Source: JBLNDJ01 sp050261515
Lineage (GTDB): Bacteria; Acidobacteriota; Terriglobia; Bryobacterales; Bryobacteraceae
Direction: 5' to 3'
Assembly (NCBI GenBank): GCA_050261515.1
Contig: JBLNDJ010000048.1
Coordinates: forward strand, 62,001 to 126,000
Length of the DNA: 64,000 bases
The position numbers and the translations under genes were made by a program. The notes beneath the pieces are model-generated. The model was not told the DNA's origin, searched no databases, and worked only from the letters and a program-made list of their open reading frames with translations. Below are positions 52,765 through 61,166 of the stretch, piece after piece (the first letter of the stretch is position 1; every line of letters begins with the position of its first letter).

Positions 52765-53256
52765 ATGGACGAAAGATTCGCATTCCTGCTGTTCTTCATG
52801 ACGCTGCTGCTTTCGACGGTTGCGGTCGTCTTCTGGTCGCTGCTGCTGCGCTACCGGCGGCGCGAATTGCAGCATAAAGAACGCATGGCGGCGATAGAGA
52901 AGGGCGCGGCGCTGCCCGCGCTCACGGACGAACGCGCGCCGTGGAGCCCGCGCCTGTACCTGCTGCGCGGCATGATCTGGGCGTCGATCGGCATCAGCCT
53001 CATCGCGTTTCTGTCCACAGCGGCGGCCATGTCTACGCGGCCGAAGTCCTACGAGGAGCGAGCGTGGCAGGCGCGGCGGCTGCGGGAAATGGGCGCGCCC
53101 GAAGACCAGATCCAGCAGGCACAGCGCGACAAAACTCCGCACGACGGCGTGCCGATGGGGCTCGCCTTCATCGGCCTGGTGCCGCTCGGGGTCGGCGTTG
53201 CCTACCTGATCTTCTACCGGGTGGAAGGGCGGAACATGGAGGCGTTCAAAGCCTGA
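52765..53256 (+). CDS. Membrane protein, DUF6249-like
   Basis: A 163-residue protein with three hydrophobic helices: FAFLLFFMTLLLSTVAVVFW, GMIWASIGISLIAFLSTAAA and GLAFIGLVPLGVGVAYLIFY. The juxtamembrane RYRRRELQHKERMAAIEKG fits the DUF6249 pattern common near ECF sigma factors. Its function is unknown; as the gene divergent from the sigma factor it could be part of the regulated or sensing unit. The GH9 gene starts 5 bp after its stop. Confidence 0.75.
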   Translation: MDERFAFLLFFMTLLLSTVAVVFWSLLLRYRRRELQHKERMAAIEKGAALPALTDERAPWSPRLYLLRGMIWASIGISLIAFLSTAAAMSTRPKSYEERAWQARRLREMGAPEDQIQQAQRDKTPHDGVPMGLAFIGLVPLGVGVAYLIFYRVEGRNMEAFKA

Positions 53257-53260
53257 TACG

Positions 53261-55921
53261 ATGCTCGTCGGTCCCCTTATGCCGACGAGAGCGCTGATCG
53301 CCCTTTCGCTTGCCGTGAGCGCGTTCGCGGCGGAAAAGAACTCCGCCGAGGCGCGCTGGCTGAACAAGAAAGTTCTCGAGAGCCGCCTGCTCGACGACAT
53401 GGAGCGGCTCGACCGCTGGTCCGTGGTTTCGACGGGCCCCGAGGGCGTGGTCGATGCGCGTGTCACGGCGAAGGCGGCCGAGTCCTACCAGGGCATCGCG
53501 CGCATGGAGCTCACGGCCGAAAGAGCGCGCGACGGCGGCCATTCGCTTCGCCTGTCCACACCCACGCGCCTGCCCGGCCTGCCCTCAACGAGCGGGCGCG
53601 GGTGGGGCAGGTCCATTGTCACGCGCCGCTTTGACGGTGAGGACTGGAGCCGCTTCAACCGCATCTCCTTCTGGGTCTGGCCCGATGGCCCGGGCCGCTA
53701 CACCGTGACGCTCGACCTGAGGTTTCACAATGAAGGCGCGGTGAAGGTGCCGCCGCCGTTCACGCAAGAGGGCGAGCACACCATCGTGCTGCGCAACCAC
53801 GAGTGGAACCACATCGTGTGGGAGATCGGGAACCTCGCGCGCGACCGCGTGACGGCGCTCGACTTCATCTGCCTGCTCGACGGCAATGAGCCCGAAGCGT
53901 CGAACCGCATCTCGTTCGACTTCGACCGCCTCGAGCTCGAGCGCGTGGACCCCGACTACATCGAAGGCTGGGGCGTGTGGCCCGGGCGCATTTCGTACAG
54001 CCAGGCGGGCTACGCGCCCGGCGGGGCCAAGACTGCCATCGCGAGCGGCCTAACCGCGAAGGAGTTTCAACTGCTCGACGCACGCGGGCAGGCGGCGCTG
54101 CGCAAGCCCATCCGCACGGTCGCAACGCGCCTCGGCAAGTTCCAGGTGATGGATTTTTCGGAAGTGCGGCGGCCGGGCACGTACACGCTCGCGGCGGGCG
54201 CGGCGCGGACGCACCCGTTCCGCATCGGCCCGGACGTCTGGCGCGAGAGCATCCTGAAGGCTCTGAATTTCTTCCACTCGGAGCGCTGCGGATACGCGAT
54301 CCCGGGCGTGCACGGCGTGTGCCACCGCGACTGGCAGTGCGTCCACGGCGACCAGCGGATCATCATCAACGGCGGCTGGCACGACGCGGGCGACCTCACG
54401 CAAGGGCTCGGCAACACGGCCGAGGCCGCTTATGGAATGTTCCGCCTGGCCGAGGCGCTCGAAGCTCGCAAGGACGACCCGGAGTTGCAGGCGCGGCTGG
54501 TGGATGAAGCCCGCTGGGGGCTCGATTGGATTCTCAAGACCAGCTTCCGCGACGGCTACCGCAATGCCGGATCGATAAACAGCCGCCGCACGGACGGCAT
54601 CCTGGGCAACGACGACGACATCGTCGTGAAGGCGCGCAAGCAGCCGCTCGAGAGTTTTGTCGCCGCCGCGGCCGAGGCGATCGGCGCGCGTGTGCTGAAG
54701 CAGAGCGACCCGCGCATCGCCGCTTACAGCCTGAAAATGGCGCAGGAGGATTGGGAGTTCGGCGCGGCGGCGCTGGCCGCAGTGGCGCCTCCGGGCAAGG
54801 ATCTCTTCTCGGGCTCCTTCGACTCAGCCGGCGTGGTGCACGAGCCCGTATCGGCCGGCGTTCTGGCCGCGGTCGAGATCTGGCGCGCGACCGGAGACCG
54901 ACGCTATGCGGACAAAGCCGCCGAGATGGCGCGCGTGCTGCTTGATTCCCAGGAGCGCGGCAAGCCGGATTGGGACACGCCGCTCACCGGCTTCTTCTAC
55001 ACCGGGCCCGACCGCCGCCGCATTCTGCATTACTGCCATCGAGGCCGCGAACAGGGGCCGGTCCTGGCGCTCACGGCCCTGGCCGAAGCGTTCCCCGATC
55101 ACCCCGACTGGATGAAGTGGTACTCCGCGGTGGCGCTCCACGCGGAGTATCTCAAGGCGACGGCGAAGTATACCGAACCCTACGGCGTGCTGCCCGCCTC
55201 CGTGTACAACGACCGCGAATACGAAGCAGTGCCCGAGACCCGGCGCGAGTCGTTCCGCCGGCAGGTGCTCAACGGCGTGCCGCTCGGCGCCGGGCATTAC
55301 CTGCGGCTGTTCCCGGTCTGGATGGATTACCGCGGGCACTTCGGCACGATCCTGCCGAAGGCGCAGGCTCTGACGGCGGCCGCCCGGTTGCGCGGCGATG
55401 CGGCTTCGGCGGAACTGGCCGCGCTCCAGGCCGAGTGGGTCCTCGGCCGCAATCCGTTCGCGCAAAGCACCATGTACGGGGTAGGGTACGACTACGCCAC
55501 GCTCTACTCGCCCATGTCGGGCGATATCGACGGCGCGCTGCCCGTGGGCATACAAACGCGCGGCGACGCGGACGCGCCGTACTGGCCGGTGCAAAGCACC
55601 TGGACCTACAAGGAAGTCTGGGTGCATCCCGTAGCGCGGTGGATCTGGCTGATGGCCGATCTCTACGGCAACCCGATGCTGAAGAGTGCCGCGGCCTTTT
55701 CAGTCACGCATACGCAGACTGCCGCGGGCGAAGTCACGATCCGCGCGCGCGGAGCGCGGCGATACTCCGTGCGCGCCGAGAACCTCGCGCTCGAGCCCGC
55801 GGCCGAAGGAGCCGCGGAGTGGCGCGGGCGCGTCGTGGACAGAAATACTCCGTGGTTTGCCGTGGTCATTCCCGACGGCGACCGGGCGCGGCGCCAGGAA
55901 GTCACCGGTCCGGCGTTTTAG
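53261..55921 (+). CDS. GH9-family secreted cellulase-like glycoside hydrolase
   Basis: An 886-residue exported glycoside hydrolase family 9 enzyme. A signal peptide (TRALIALSLAVSAFAA) is followed by a ~190-residue beta-sandwich (DDMERLDRWSVVS to FDFDRLELER) resembling a carbohydrate-binding module. A CelD_N-type immunoglobulin domain comes next (ISYSQAGYAPGGAKTAIASG). Then the (alpha/alpha)6 barrel carries the catalytic base motif NGGWHDAGDL and the acid Glu in TYKEVWVHPVAR. The C-terminal ~70 residues form another small beta domain. Substrates are probably beta-glucans. The ATG at 53279 gives a cleaner signal peptide than the upstream ATG and may be the true start. The end overlaps the YciI gene by 20 bp. 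Confidence 0.88.
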   Translation: MLVGPLMPTRALIALSLAVSAFAAEKNSAEARWLNKKVLESRLLDDMERLDRWSVVSTGPEGVVDARVTAKAAESYQGIARMELTAERARDGGHSLRLSTPTRLPGLPSTSGRGWGRSIVTRRFDGEDWSRFNRISFWVWPDGPGRYTVTLDLRFHNEGAVKVPPPFTQEGEHTIVLRNHEWNHIVWEIGNLARDRVTALDFICLLDGNEPEASNRISFDFDRLELERVDPDYIEGWGVWPGRISYSQAGYAPGGAKTAIASGLTAKEFQLLDARGQAALRKPIRTVATRLGKFQVMDFSEVRRPGTYTLAAGAARTHPFRIGPDVWRESILKALNFFHSERCGYAIPGVHGVCHRDWQCVHGDQRIIINGGWHDAGDLTQGLGNTAEAAYGMFRLAEALEARKDDPELQARLVDEARWGLDWILKTSFRDGYRNAGSINSRRTDGILGNDDDIVVKARKQPLESFVAAAAEAIGARVLKQSDPRIAAYSLKMAQEDWEFGAAALAAVAPPGKDLFSGSFDSAGVVHEPVSAGVLAAVEIWRATGDRRYADKAAEMARVLLDSQERGKPDWDTPLTGFFYTGPDRRRILHYCHRGREQGPVLALTALAEAFPDHPDWMKWYSAVALHAEYLKATAKYTEPYGVLPASVYNDREYEAVPETRRESFRRQVLNGVPLGAGHYLRLFPVWMDYRGHFGTILPKAQALTAAARLRGDAASAELAALQAEWVLGRNPFAQSTMYGVGYDYATLYSPMSGDIDGALPVGIQTRGDADAPYWPVQSTWTYKEVWVHPVARWIWLMADLYGNPMLKSAAAFSVTHTQTAAGEVTIRARGARRYSVRAENLALEPAAEGAAEWRGRVVDRNTPWFAVVIPDGDRARRQEVTGPAF

Positions 55922-56291
55922 GAGGAAACAGGCTCACCGGCCCGAGCCACGGATATACGCGCATCTCGATCATGCCGATCTTCACCGAGGGCTCCTGATT
56001 GGCAAACTCGCGCGCTTGTTCGACGGACTCCGCTCTGAATACGTACAGACCCCGCAGGTCTCCGGCGTCGAGAATGGGACCGTAGGTCAGCAGCTTGCCT
56101 TCCGCCAGCATCCGTGCGATATAGGCGATGTGCTGTTCGTGATTGGCTTTGCGTTCCGGGCTCTCGGATGGCAGCGCCGCGAACTTAGGGCCCTTATAAA
56201 GGAAGGCGATGAAGTACTTCGCCAGGGGTTCGGTCCCGCCGGCGCACAATGATGCGGACGCGAGAAGAAAGAGGGCTGCAAGGCGGCACAT
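55902..56291 (-). CDS. Exported YciI-like protein
   Basis: A 129-residue protein with a signal peptide (MCRLAALFLLASASLCAGG) and a YCII-related ferredoxin-like domain. The visible parts are YFIAFLYKGPKF, the His in ANHEQHIAYIARMLAEGKLL, YGPILDAGDLRGLYVFRAES, and the closing strand EMRVYPWLGP. YciI proteins are small dimeric domains of uncertain catalytic role; exported forms are common in acidobacteria. Its end overlaps the opposing GH9 gene by 20 bp. The ~130 bp upstream contains no other gene. Confidence 0.82.
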   Translation of the reverse strand: MCRLAALFLLASASLCAGGTEPLAKYFIAFLYKGPKFAALPSESPERKANHEQHIAYIARMLAEGKLLTYGPILDAGDLRGLYVFRAESVEQAREFANQEPSVKIGMIEMRVYPWLGPVSLFPPKTPDR

Positions 56292-56423
56292 AGACAGAGG
56301 ATATCACCCGGCGCCCGGGAGGCCTCGAACGGGCCCGCGTGTACTTGGGTAAATCCGATGATATTATGTCGAATGCCCACTCGGGGCTGTAAGCGGGTGG
56401 GGCGTGGAGGGTAGGAGGGCTCA

Positions 56424-57281
56424 ATGCAGACCAGACGGGATCTGGTGAAGCTTGCGCTCGGGGCGCTCGGCACGTCGCGTCTACTTACGGCCAAGCCGAA
56501 CTCGGTGGTTCGCGGCGTCATTATCGGCGCACAGAGTTACAGCTTCCGCGACCGCTCCATCGACGAAGCCATCGCGGCCATGTCGAAAGCGGGCATAAGT
56601 TACTGCGAACTGTGGCAAGGCCATATAGAGCCGCAGCAAGCGACGCGCAAGGGTTTGCGCGAGTGGCGCGAGAACATAGCCATCGAACATTTCGACGTGG
56701 CGCGCGAAAAGTTCGACAAAGCCGGAATCAAGCTCTACGCCTACAATTACAGCTTTCAGGACGACTTTTCGGACCGCGAAATCGAGCGCGGCTTCGAGAT
56801 GGCCGAAGCGCTCGGCGTCAAGTACATCACCGCGTCGGCCAACGTCTCGGTCTCCGGCCGCGTCAACGCCTATGCCGCGAAGAAAGAGATGTTCGTCGGA
56901 ATGCATAACCACGACAGCATGAAGCCGAACGAATTCTCTACGCCGGACGACTTCGCGCGCGCGATGCTGGGGAACTCGAATATCCGCGTCAATCTGGACA
57001 TCGGCCATTTCACGGCCGCGGGCTTCGATCCCGTGAATTATCTCGACAAGTACGCGGATTTCATCGTCACGCTGCACCTCAAGGATCGCAAGAAGAACCA
57101 CGGGGAGAACCTGCCGTTCGGGCAGGGCGACACGCCGATCCGCGAGGTCCTGCAAACGCTGGCGGCTAAGAAGCTTAAGATTCCAGCGATGATCGAGTAC
57201 GAATACTCAGGCGGCGATGCGGTCGAGGAAGTCAGGCGCTGCTTCGAGTTCTGCCGCGACGCCGTGAAAGCCCGCGGGTAA
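56424..57281 (+). CDS. Sugar phosphate isomerase/epimerase-like TIM barrel, exported
   Basis: A 285-residue xylose-isomerase-like protein with a Tat-like signal (TRRDLVKLALGALGTSRLL). The barrel is seen in IIGAQSYSFRDRSIDEAIAA, GISYCELWQGHIEP, FVGMHNHDSM (His in place of a frequent Glu), NIRVNLDIGHFTAAG, IVTLHLKDRKKNHGENLPFG and MIEYEYSGGD. The GQGDTPI segment after the LKDR motif is typical of the IolE/Hyi-like group. Substrate unknown. GTAGGAGGGCTCA upstream gives a GGAGG site 6 nt from the ATG. It meets the DUF1326 gene end to end. Confidence 0.87.
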   Translation: MQTRRDLVKLALGALGTSRLLTAKPNSVVRGVIIGAQSYSFRDRSIDEAIAAMSKAGISYCELWQGHIEPQQATRKGLREWRENIAIEHFDVAREKFDKAGIKLYAYNYSFQDDFSDREIERGFEMAEALGVKYITASANVSVSGRVNAYAAKKEMFVGMHNHDSMKPNEFSTPDDFARAMLGNSNIRVNLDIGHFTAAGFDPVNYLDKYADFIVTLHLKDRKKNHGENLPFGQGDTPIREVLQTLAAKKLKIPAMIEYEYSGGDAVEEVRRCFEFCRDAVKARG

Positions 57282-57282
57282 G

Positions 57283-57963
57283 TTACTCCGCGAAGTGGAA
57301 GCTGCCGACGAACGCGCTGCGCTTGCCGGGGCTGCTCCATTTGGTTCCAAGGCCGTCGCCGTCGAAGCGGTTCGCGACCGTGTAGGCGGGCATCGCGTGG
57401 TCGAGCCGGTTCAGCGGCGGATAGAACGTCTCCTCGTTGTGGCAGATGTTATCGGCCGCCATGAGCGCGCGCGTCTCGATGCGGGCCAGGCCCTGCGCGT
57501 CAAGAATCGCCGTCGCGCTGTGCAGGTTGTTGTCCTTCAAGGTGAACGAAATCGGCGCATAATCGACCTTGACGACGTCCTGAAGCAGCTCGCCCCCGGC
57601 GCGCTGCGCAAAGCTTTTGAGCGCGAGCCGCTGCTCGGGATCGGCGCGCTGGTCGATGATGAGCACCGCACTTGCGGGAAGCACCGCAACGCCTGCGCCT
57701 AGCGTGTTGCTGGCGCGGACCACGCCCACTACGGAAAGGCCGTCGAGCGAGGTGCCCTCGAACGAGCCCTTCTCGATGGTCCAGCCGAAGACGGCCAGGT
57801 CACCCACCTGTCCAACCTCGCCGTTGGCGAAGCAGGGTCCGGTGTAGACATCCGCGTTGCGCGCCTCGACATACTCCCCACGAATCTCGGTCTTAGTAAA
57901 TCCGGCGGGAAATGCTTGTGAAGCCGTGAGCAAAGACAACACGGCGATAAGAGAGTTTCTCAT
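57283..57963 (-). CDS. DUF1326-like exported protein
   Basis: A 226-residue protein with a signal peptide (MRNSLIAVLSLLTASQAFPA). Its core begins EIRGEYVEARNADVYTGPCF, the hallmark of DUF1326, a beta-rich family often found beside metal or thiol genes. FTLKDNNLHSATAILDAQGL and NICHNEETFYPPLNRLDHAM follow; the few cysteines (GPCF, ICHN) could bind metal or haem, which is a guess. I took the ATG at 57963 because GGAGG lies 8 nt upstream and the signal peptide begins there. The 17 earlier codons lie over an inverted-repeat operator. The role is unknown. Confidence 0.78.
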   Translation of the reverse strand: MRNSLIAVLSLLTASQAFPAGFTKTEIRGEYVEARNADVYTGPCFANGEVGQVGDLAVFGWTIEKGSFEGTSLDGLSVVGVVRASNTLGAGVAVLPASAVLIIDQRADPEQRLALKSFAQRAGGELLQDVVKVDYAPISFTLKDNNLHSATAILDAQGLARIETRALMAADNICHNEETFYPPLNRLDHAMPAYTVANRFDGDGLGTKWSSPGKRSAFVGSFHFAE

Positions 57964-57979
57964 CCCGTTAACCTCCTCT

Positions 57980-58012
57980 GAGTAAGTTCCCTGATAAATA
58001 GGGAACTTACTC
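57980..58012. promoter_or_regulatory. Perfect 13-bp inverted repeat, probable operator
   Basis: GAGTAAGTTCCCT (57980-57992) and AGGGAACTTACTC (58000-58012) are exact complements around a 7-bp spacer, 16 bp upstream of the DUF1326 start. A TATACT at 58015-58020 on the minus strand would place transcription initiation inside the repeat, the classic site for a dimeric repressor. As RNA it would also make a strong hairpin at the very 5' end, but no T-tract follows. Confidence 0.7.
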
Positions 58013-58036
58013 AAGTATACCGGAGGCAGGGGGGGG

Positions 58037-59014
58037 TCAGGCGCGCGCGGCGAGCAGCGCCCGTTTCACGGCCACACGGACGAGCTGCACTTTGTAGGCG
58101 TTGCCGCTCAGCGGAGTGGCTCCGGCGGCCGCGGCCTTTCCAGCCGCCTCGGCCGTTTCCGGCGTCAACTGTTTGCCGGCGATGGCCTTTTCTGCCGCCG
58201 CGGCCCGCCAGGGCGTGGGGGCGACGTGGCCGAGGACGATCCTCCCTTCGGCCACCGAGTTCCCTTTCATCTTGAGCGCGACCGAGGCGGCGGCCAGGGG
58301 CCAGTCGAGCGCCGCTTTCTGGCGTACCTCATAGGTGGCATTGCGGACGCCCGCCGCCGGGGGCACGACGATTCCGGTCACGATTTCGTTCGGCTTCAGA
58401 ACGGTCTCGCGCCCGGCATCGTCCGCCGGAATAACGAAGAACTTCTCGACCGGAATCTCGCGGCTGCCCGCGGGCGAGGCCACCTGCACCTTCGCCCCGA
58501 GCGCCACGAGCGCCGGTCCGAAGCTCGACGCGCTGACGAAATACGCCGGACCGCTATTGCCGAAAATCGCGTGGTAGCGGTTGTCGCCGCCCGCGACTAG
58601 GCTCTGGCCGTTGGCGTCCTTCGCAAGCAGCCCGTAGCCGCGGCGGAAATACCAGCAGCGCGGGCGCTGGCACAGGTCGCCGCCCACAGTCCCCATGTTG
58701 CGGATCTGCTGGCTCGCCACGCCTTGCGCCGCCTCCGCGAGCGAGGGGTACGCCGTGCGCACCTCGGCGTTCGTCATGAGCTCATCGAGCGTGACGAGCG
58801 CGCCGATGCGCAGCCCGCCCGAGGTCTTCCGTATGCCGCCCAGCTCTTTCACGCCCTTGATATTCACGACGCGCTTGGGAGAGACGATGTAGTCCTTCAT
58901 GAGGCCGAGCAGGTCGGTGCCGCCCGCGAGCACGCTCGCGTCGCCCCACCCGCTGCCGAGCAGCGCCAGCGCTTCCTTCAGCGTTGCCGGATTTGCATAC
59001 TCAAAGGCTTCCAT
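58037..59014 (-). CDS. FAD-binding subunit of a molybdenum hydroxylase (xanthine dehydrogenase family)
   Basis: A 325-residue medium subunit, like CoxM/XdhB/PaoB, passing electrons from the iron-sulfur subunit to its acceptor through FAD. The FAD-phosphate loops are SVLAGGTDLLGLMK and IRNMGTVGGDLCQRPRCWYF. The latter has Cys-x6-Cys-x2-Cys spacing as in enzymes that add a [4Fe-4S] cluster to this subunit. The C-terminal CO-dehydrogenase-flavoprotein domain is RQKAALDWPLAAASVALKMK. The start overlaps the large-subunit stop (TAATG). No signal peptide is visible. The longer frame upstream is a shadow of the large subunit. Confidence 0.92.
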   Translation of the reverse strand: MEAFEYANPATLKEALALLGSGWGDASVLAGGTDLLGLMKDYIVSPKRVVNIKGVKELGGIRKTSGGLRIGALVTLDELMTNAEVRTAYPSLAEAAQGVASQQIRNMGTVGGDLCQRPRCWYFRRGYGLLAKDANGQSLVAGGDNRYHAIFGNSGPAYFVSASSFGPALVALGAKVQVASPAGSREIPVEKFFVIPADDAGRETVLKPNEIVTGIVVPPAAGVRNATYEVRQKAALDWPLAAASVALKMKGNSVAEGRIVLGHVAPTPWRAAAAEKAIAGKQLTPETAEAAGKAAAAGATPLSGNAYKVQLVRVAVKRALLAARA

Positions 59015-61164
59015 TACGCGTTCCTCCCTTCGAGCGCCGCGAGCACTTTGTCGGGCGTCAGGGGCAGCACGGAGACGCGCACGCCGATGGCGTTGGCCAC
59101 CGCGTTGGCGATCGCGCCCGGCCCGCCCACCACGGGCGGCTCGCCGAGGCCGATCACGCCGCGCTTGTCGTGCTCCGGCTCCAGGTTCAAGTGGACCATG
59201 ATCTCGCCGACATCGCCGATGCCGGCCAGCTTGTAAAATTCCATGTCGGGATTGAGAATGAGCCCGGTCTTCGGGTCCATGATGCGTTCTTCGAACAGGG
59301 CCCCGCAGACGCTCATGATGCACGCGCCGTACACCTGGCTCTCGGCCAGCTTCGGGTTCACGACCAGCCCGCAATCCTGCACCGCGACCAGGCGGTTCAT
59401 CTTGACGACGCCTGTCTCGGTGTCCACGCTCACGTCGGCGATCTGGACGCCGCCCACGCCCGAGCCGATCAGCCCGCCCGGCCCGCGCTGGTTGTTTGCG
59501 CCCATTGCGACGATGCTTTTGCCGCCGAGCTTCTGGCACGCCGCCTTCCAGGGCAGGGACTTCGACGGATTACCCTTCACCTGGATCTTCCCTTCGGACG
59601 CCTCGAGTTGATCGGGCGGCACGCCGAGCTCCGGCGCGGCGGCCTCGAACAGCTTCACGAGCGCGTTCATGGTGGACTTCCGCGTGGAAGCCGAAACCCC
59701 GCCCACGGTGGTCGAGCCGCCCGACGCGCCCGACTCCGGATACTTGTTGTCGCCGATCATGACCCGCACCCCGCTGAGCGGCAGGCCGAGTGTTTCGGCG
59801 GCCACCATGGCGATGACGGTGCGTGTGCCGGTGCCGAGGTCCTGGCTGCTGATCTCGATCTTCACGGCGCCGTCGGGATCGATCGTCGTGCGACAGTTGC
59901 TCGCGTGTCCCAGGCCCCCCCACGCGTTGATTCCGATGCCGAGCCCGCGCTTTACGGGCCCCGGCCCGTTCTGCCCGCGCGGCTTCCACAGCTTCTTCCA
60001 CTCGGCCAGTTCGGCGGCCTTGGTGAGCTGCGCGCGGTACACCTGCGGCTGCGTGGTTAGCTCGGCGTTCTTCAGGAAGAACTCGACCGGGTCCATGTTC
60101 AGCTTGGCCGCCAGGTCTTCCATGGCGGTGCAGGTGAGGTAGGAAAGCTGCGGGTTGTTCGGCGCGCGCCAGGCCCGCTGCATCGCCGCGTTCACCGAAA
60201 CCGACGTGTGCTGGAATCGCACATTCGGGATCTTGCGGAACACGTACGGAAACTGGCCCGCCGGAAGGTTGATGCCCTGGAATCCGCCGGTGCCCCAGGT
60301 CTGCGCCTCCCACACGATGATGGAGCCGTCCTTCTTTGCGCCGGCCTTGATTTTGGCGTAGAAGGAGGGGCGATTGCCCGCGATGGCCAGCTCGGTGGCG
60401 CGGTCGAGGAACAGCTTCACGGGGCGCCCGCCGGCTTTCTTCGAGAGCCGCGCGCAGAACTCGCCCCAGCGGTCCGGGCCGAACTTGCTGCCGAAGCCGC
60501 CGCCGATAACGTCCATCCGAGTATGCACGTTCGCGGCGGGGAACTCGAGCATCTTCGCCAGCTCCGCGCCGGTGCCCGAGACGTGCTGCGTGGAGGGCCA
60601 GAAATTCAACTGGTCGCCCTTCCACTCGATCACGCCTCCGTGCGATTCCAGGCAGCAGTGGTTGATCACAGGAATGCCGTAAAATCCCTCGGAAATCGCG
60701 TCGGCCTCCTTGAACGCCTGGTCCGGATCGCCCGTGACCTGCTCGCCGGAGGGCTTCGTGTTGCCCCCGGCTTTCGTCAGGTCCTGCTCGTTGACGAAAT
60801 GCGGAAGAACTTCGTACTCCACCTTGATCTTCCGCATGGCGTCGCGCGCGACCTGCTCGCTTTCGGCGGCGAGCGCCGCGATTTCGGCGCCGGCGTACTG
60901 GATTTCTTCGCCCGGCTTCGCCATGAGCTCGACCGCCGCCACGCCGCGCGTGCTCTCCGCGGGCCTCACGTCGATCGATGTGACGCGCGCGTGCGCGTGC
61001 GGGCAGGTGAGAATGACGCCGTAAAGCATCTCCGGCGGGTGCACGTCGGACGAGTATTTGGCGCGGCCGGACGCCTTCATCGCGCCGTCGGCGCGGGGAA
61101 TGCGCTTGCCCATGACGCGCCGCTTGTCCTGCGCGGGCCAGCTATAGTCGGGAGTGGCGGGCAT
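59014..61164 (-). CDS. Molybdopterin-binding catalytic subunit (xanthine dehydrogenase / aldehyde oxidoreductase family)
   Basis: A 716-residue catalytic subunit that hydroxylates purines, aldehydes or N-heterocycles using the molybdopterin-cytosine-dinucleotide cofactor. Visible parts: the N-terminal domain (GRAKYSSDVHPPEMLYGVIL), substrate/cofactor loops VIGGGFGSKFGPDRWGEF and QRAWRAPNNPQ, the DLGTGTRTVIAMVAAETLG segment, the SGASGGSTTVGGVSAST motif, and the active-site Glu in GVIGLGEPPVVGGPGAI. The ATG at 61164 has GGAGG 9 nt upstream and begins MPATPDYSWP; the longer frame is a shadow. It lies 2 bp after the iron-sulfur gene. The substrate is not predictable. Confidence 0.92.
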   Translation of the reverse strand: MPATPDYSWPAQDKRRVMGKRIPRADGAMKASGRAKYSSDVHPPEMLYGVILTCPHAHARVTSIDVRPAESTRGVAAVELMAKPGEEIQYAGAEIAALAAESEQVARDAMRKIKVEYEVLPHFVNEQDLTKAGGNTKPSGEQVTGDPDQAFKEADAISEGFYGIPVINHCCLESHGGVIEWKGDQLNFWPSTQHVSGTGAELAKMLEFPAANVHTRMDVIGGGFGSKFGPDRWGEFCARLSKKAGGRPVKLFLDRATELAIAGNRPSFYAKIKAGAKKDGSIIVWEAQTWGTGGFQGINLPAGQFPYVFRKIPNVRFQHTSVSVNAAMQRAWRAPNNPQLSYLTCTAMEDLAAKLNMDPVEFFLKNAELTTQPQVYRAQLTKAAELAEWKKLWKPRGQNGPGPVKRGLGIGINAWGGLGHASNCRTTIDPDGAVKIEISSQDLGTGTRTVIAMVAAETLGLPLSGVRVMIGDNKYPESGASGGSTTVGGVSASTRKSTMNALVKLFEAAAPELGVPPDQLEASEGKIQVKGNPSKSLPWKAACQKLGGKSIVAMGANNQRGPGGLIGSGVGGVQIADVSVDTETGVVKMNRLVAVQDCGLVVNPKLAESQVYGACIMSVCGALFEERIMDPKTGLILNPDMEFYKLAGIGDVGEIMVHLNLEPEHDKRGVIGLGEPPVVGGPGAIANAVANAIGVRVSVLPLTPDKVLAALEGRNA

Positions 61165-61166
61165 GG

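Noticed and set aside
57980..58014. Upstream start of the DUF1326 gene at 58014
   Set aside because: It would place coding sequence over the perfect palindrome and outside the signal peptide; the ATG at 57963 has the ribosome-binding site.
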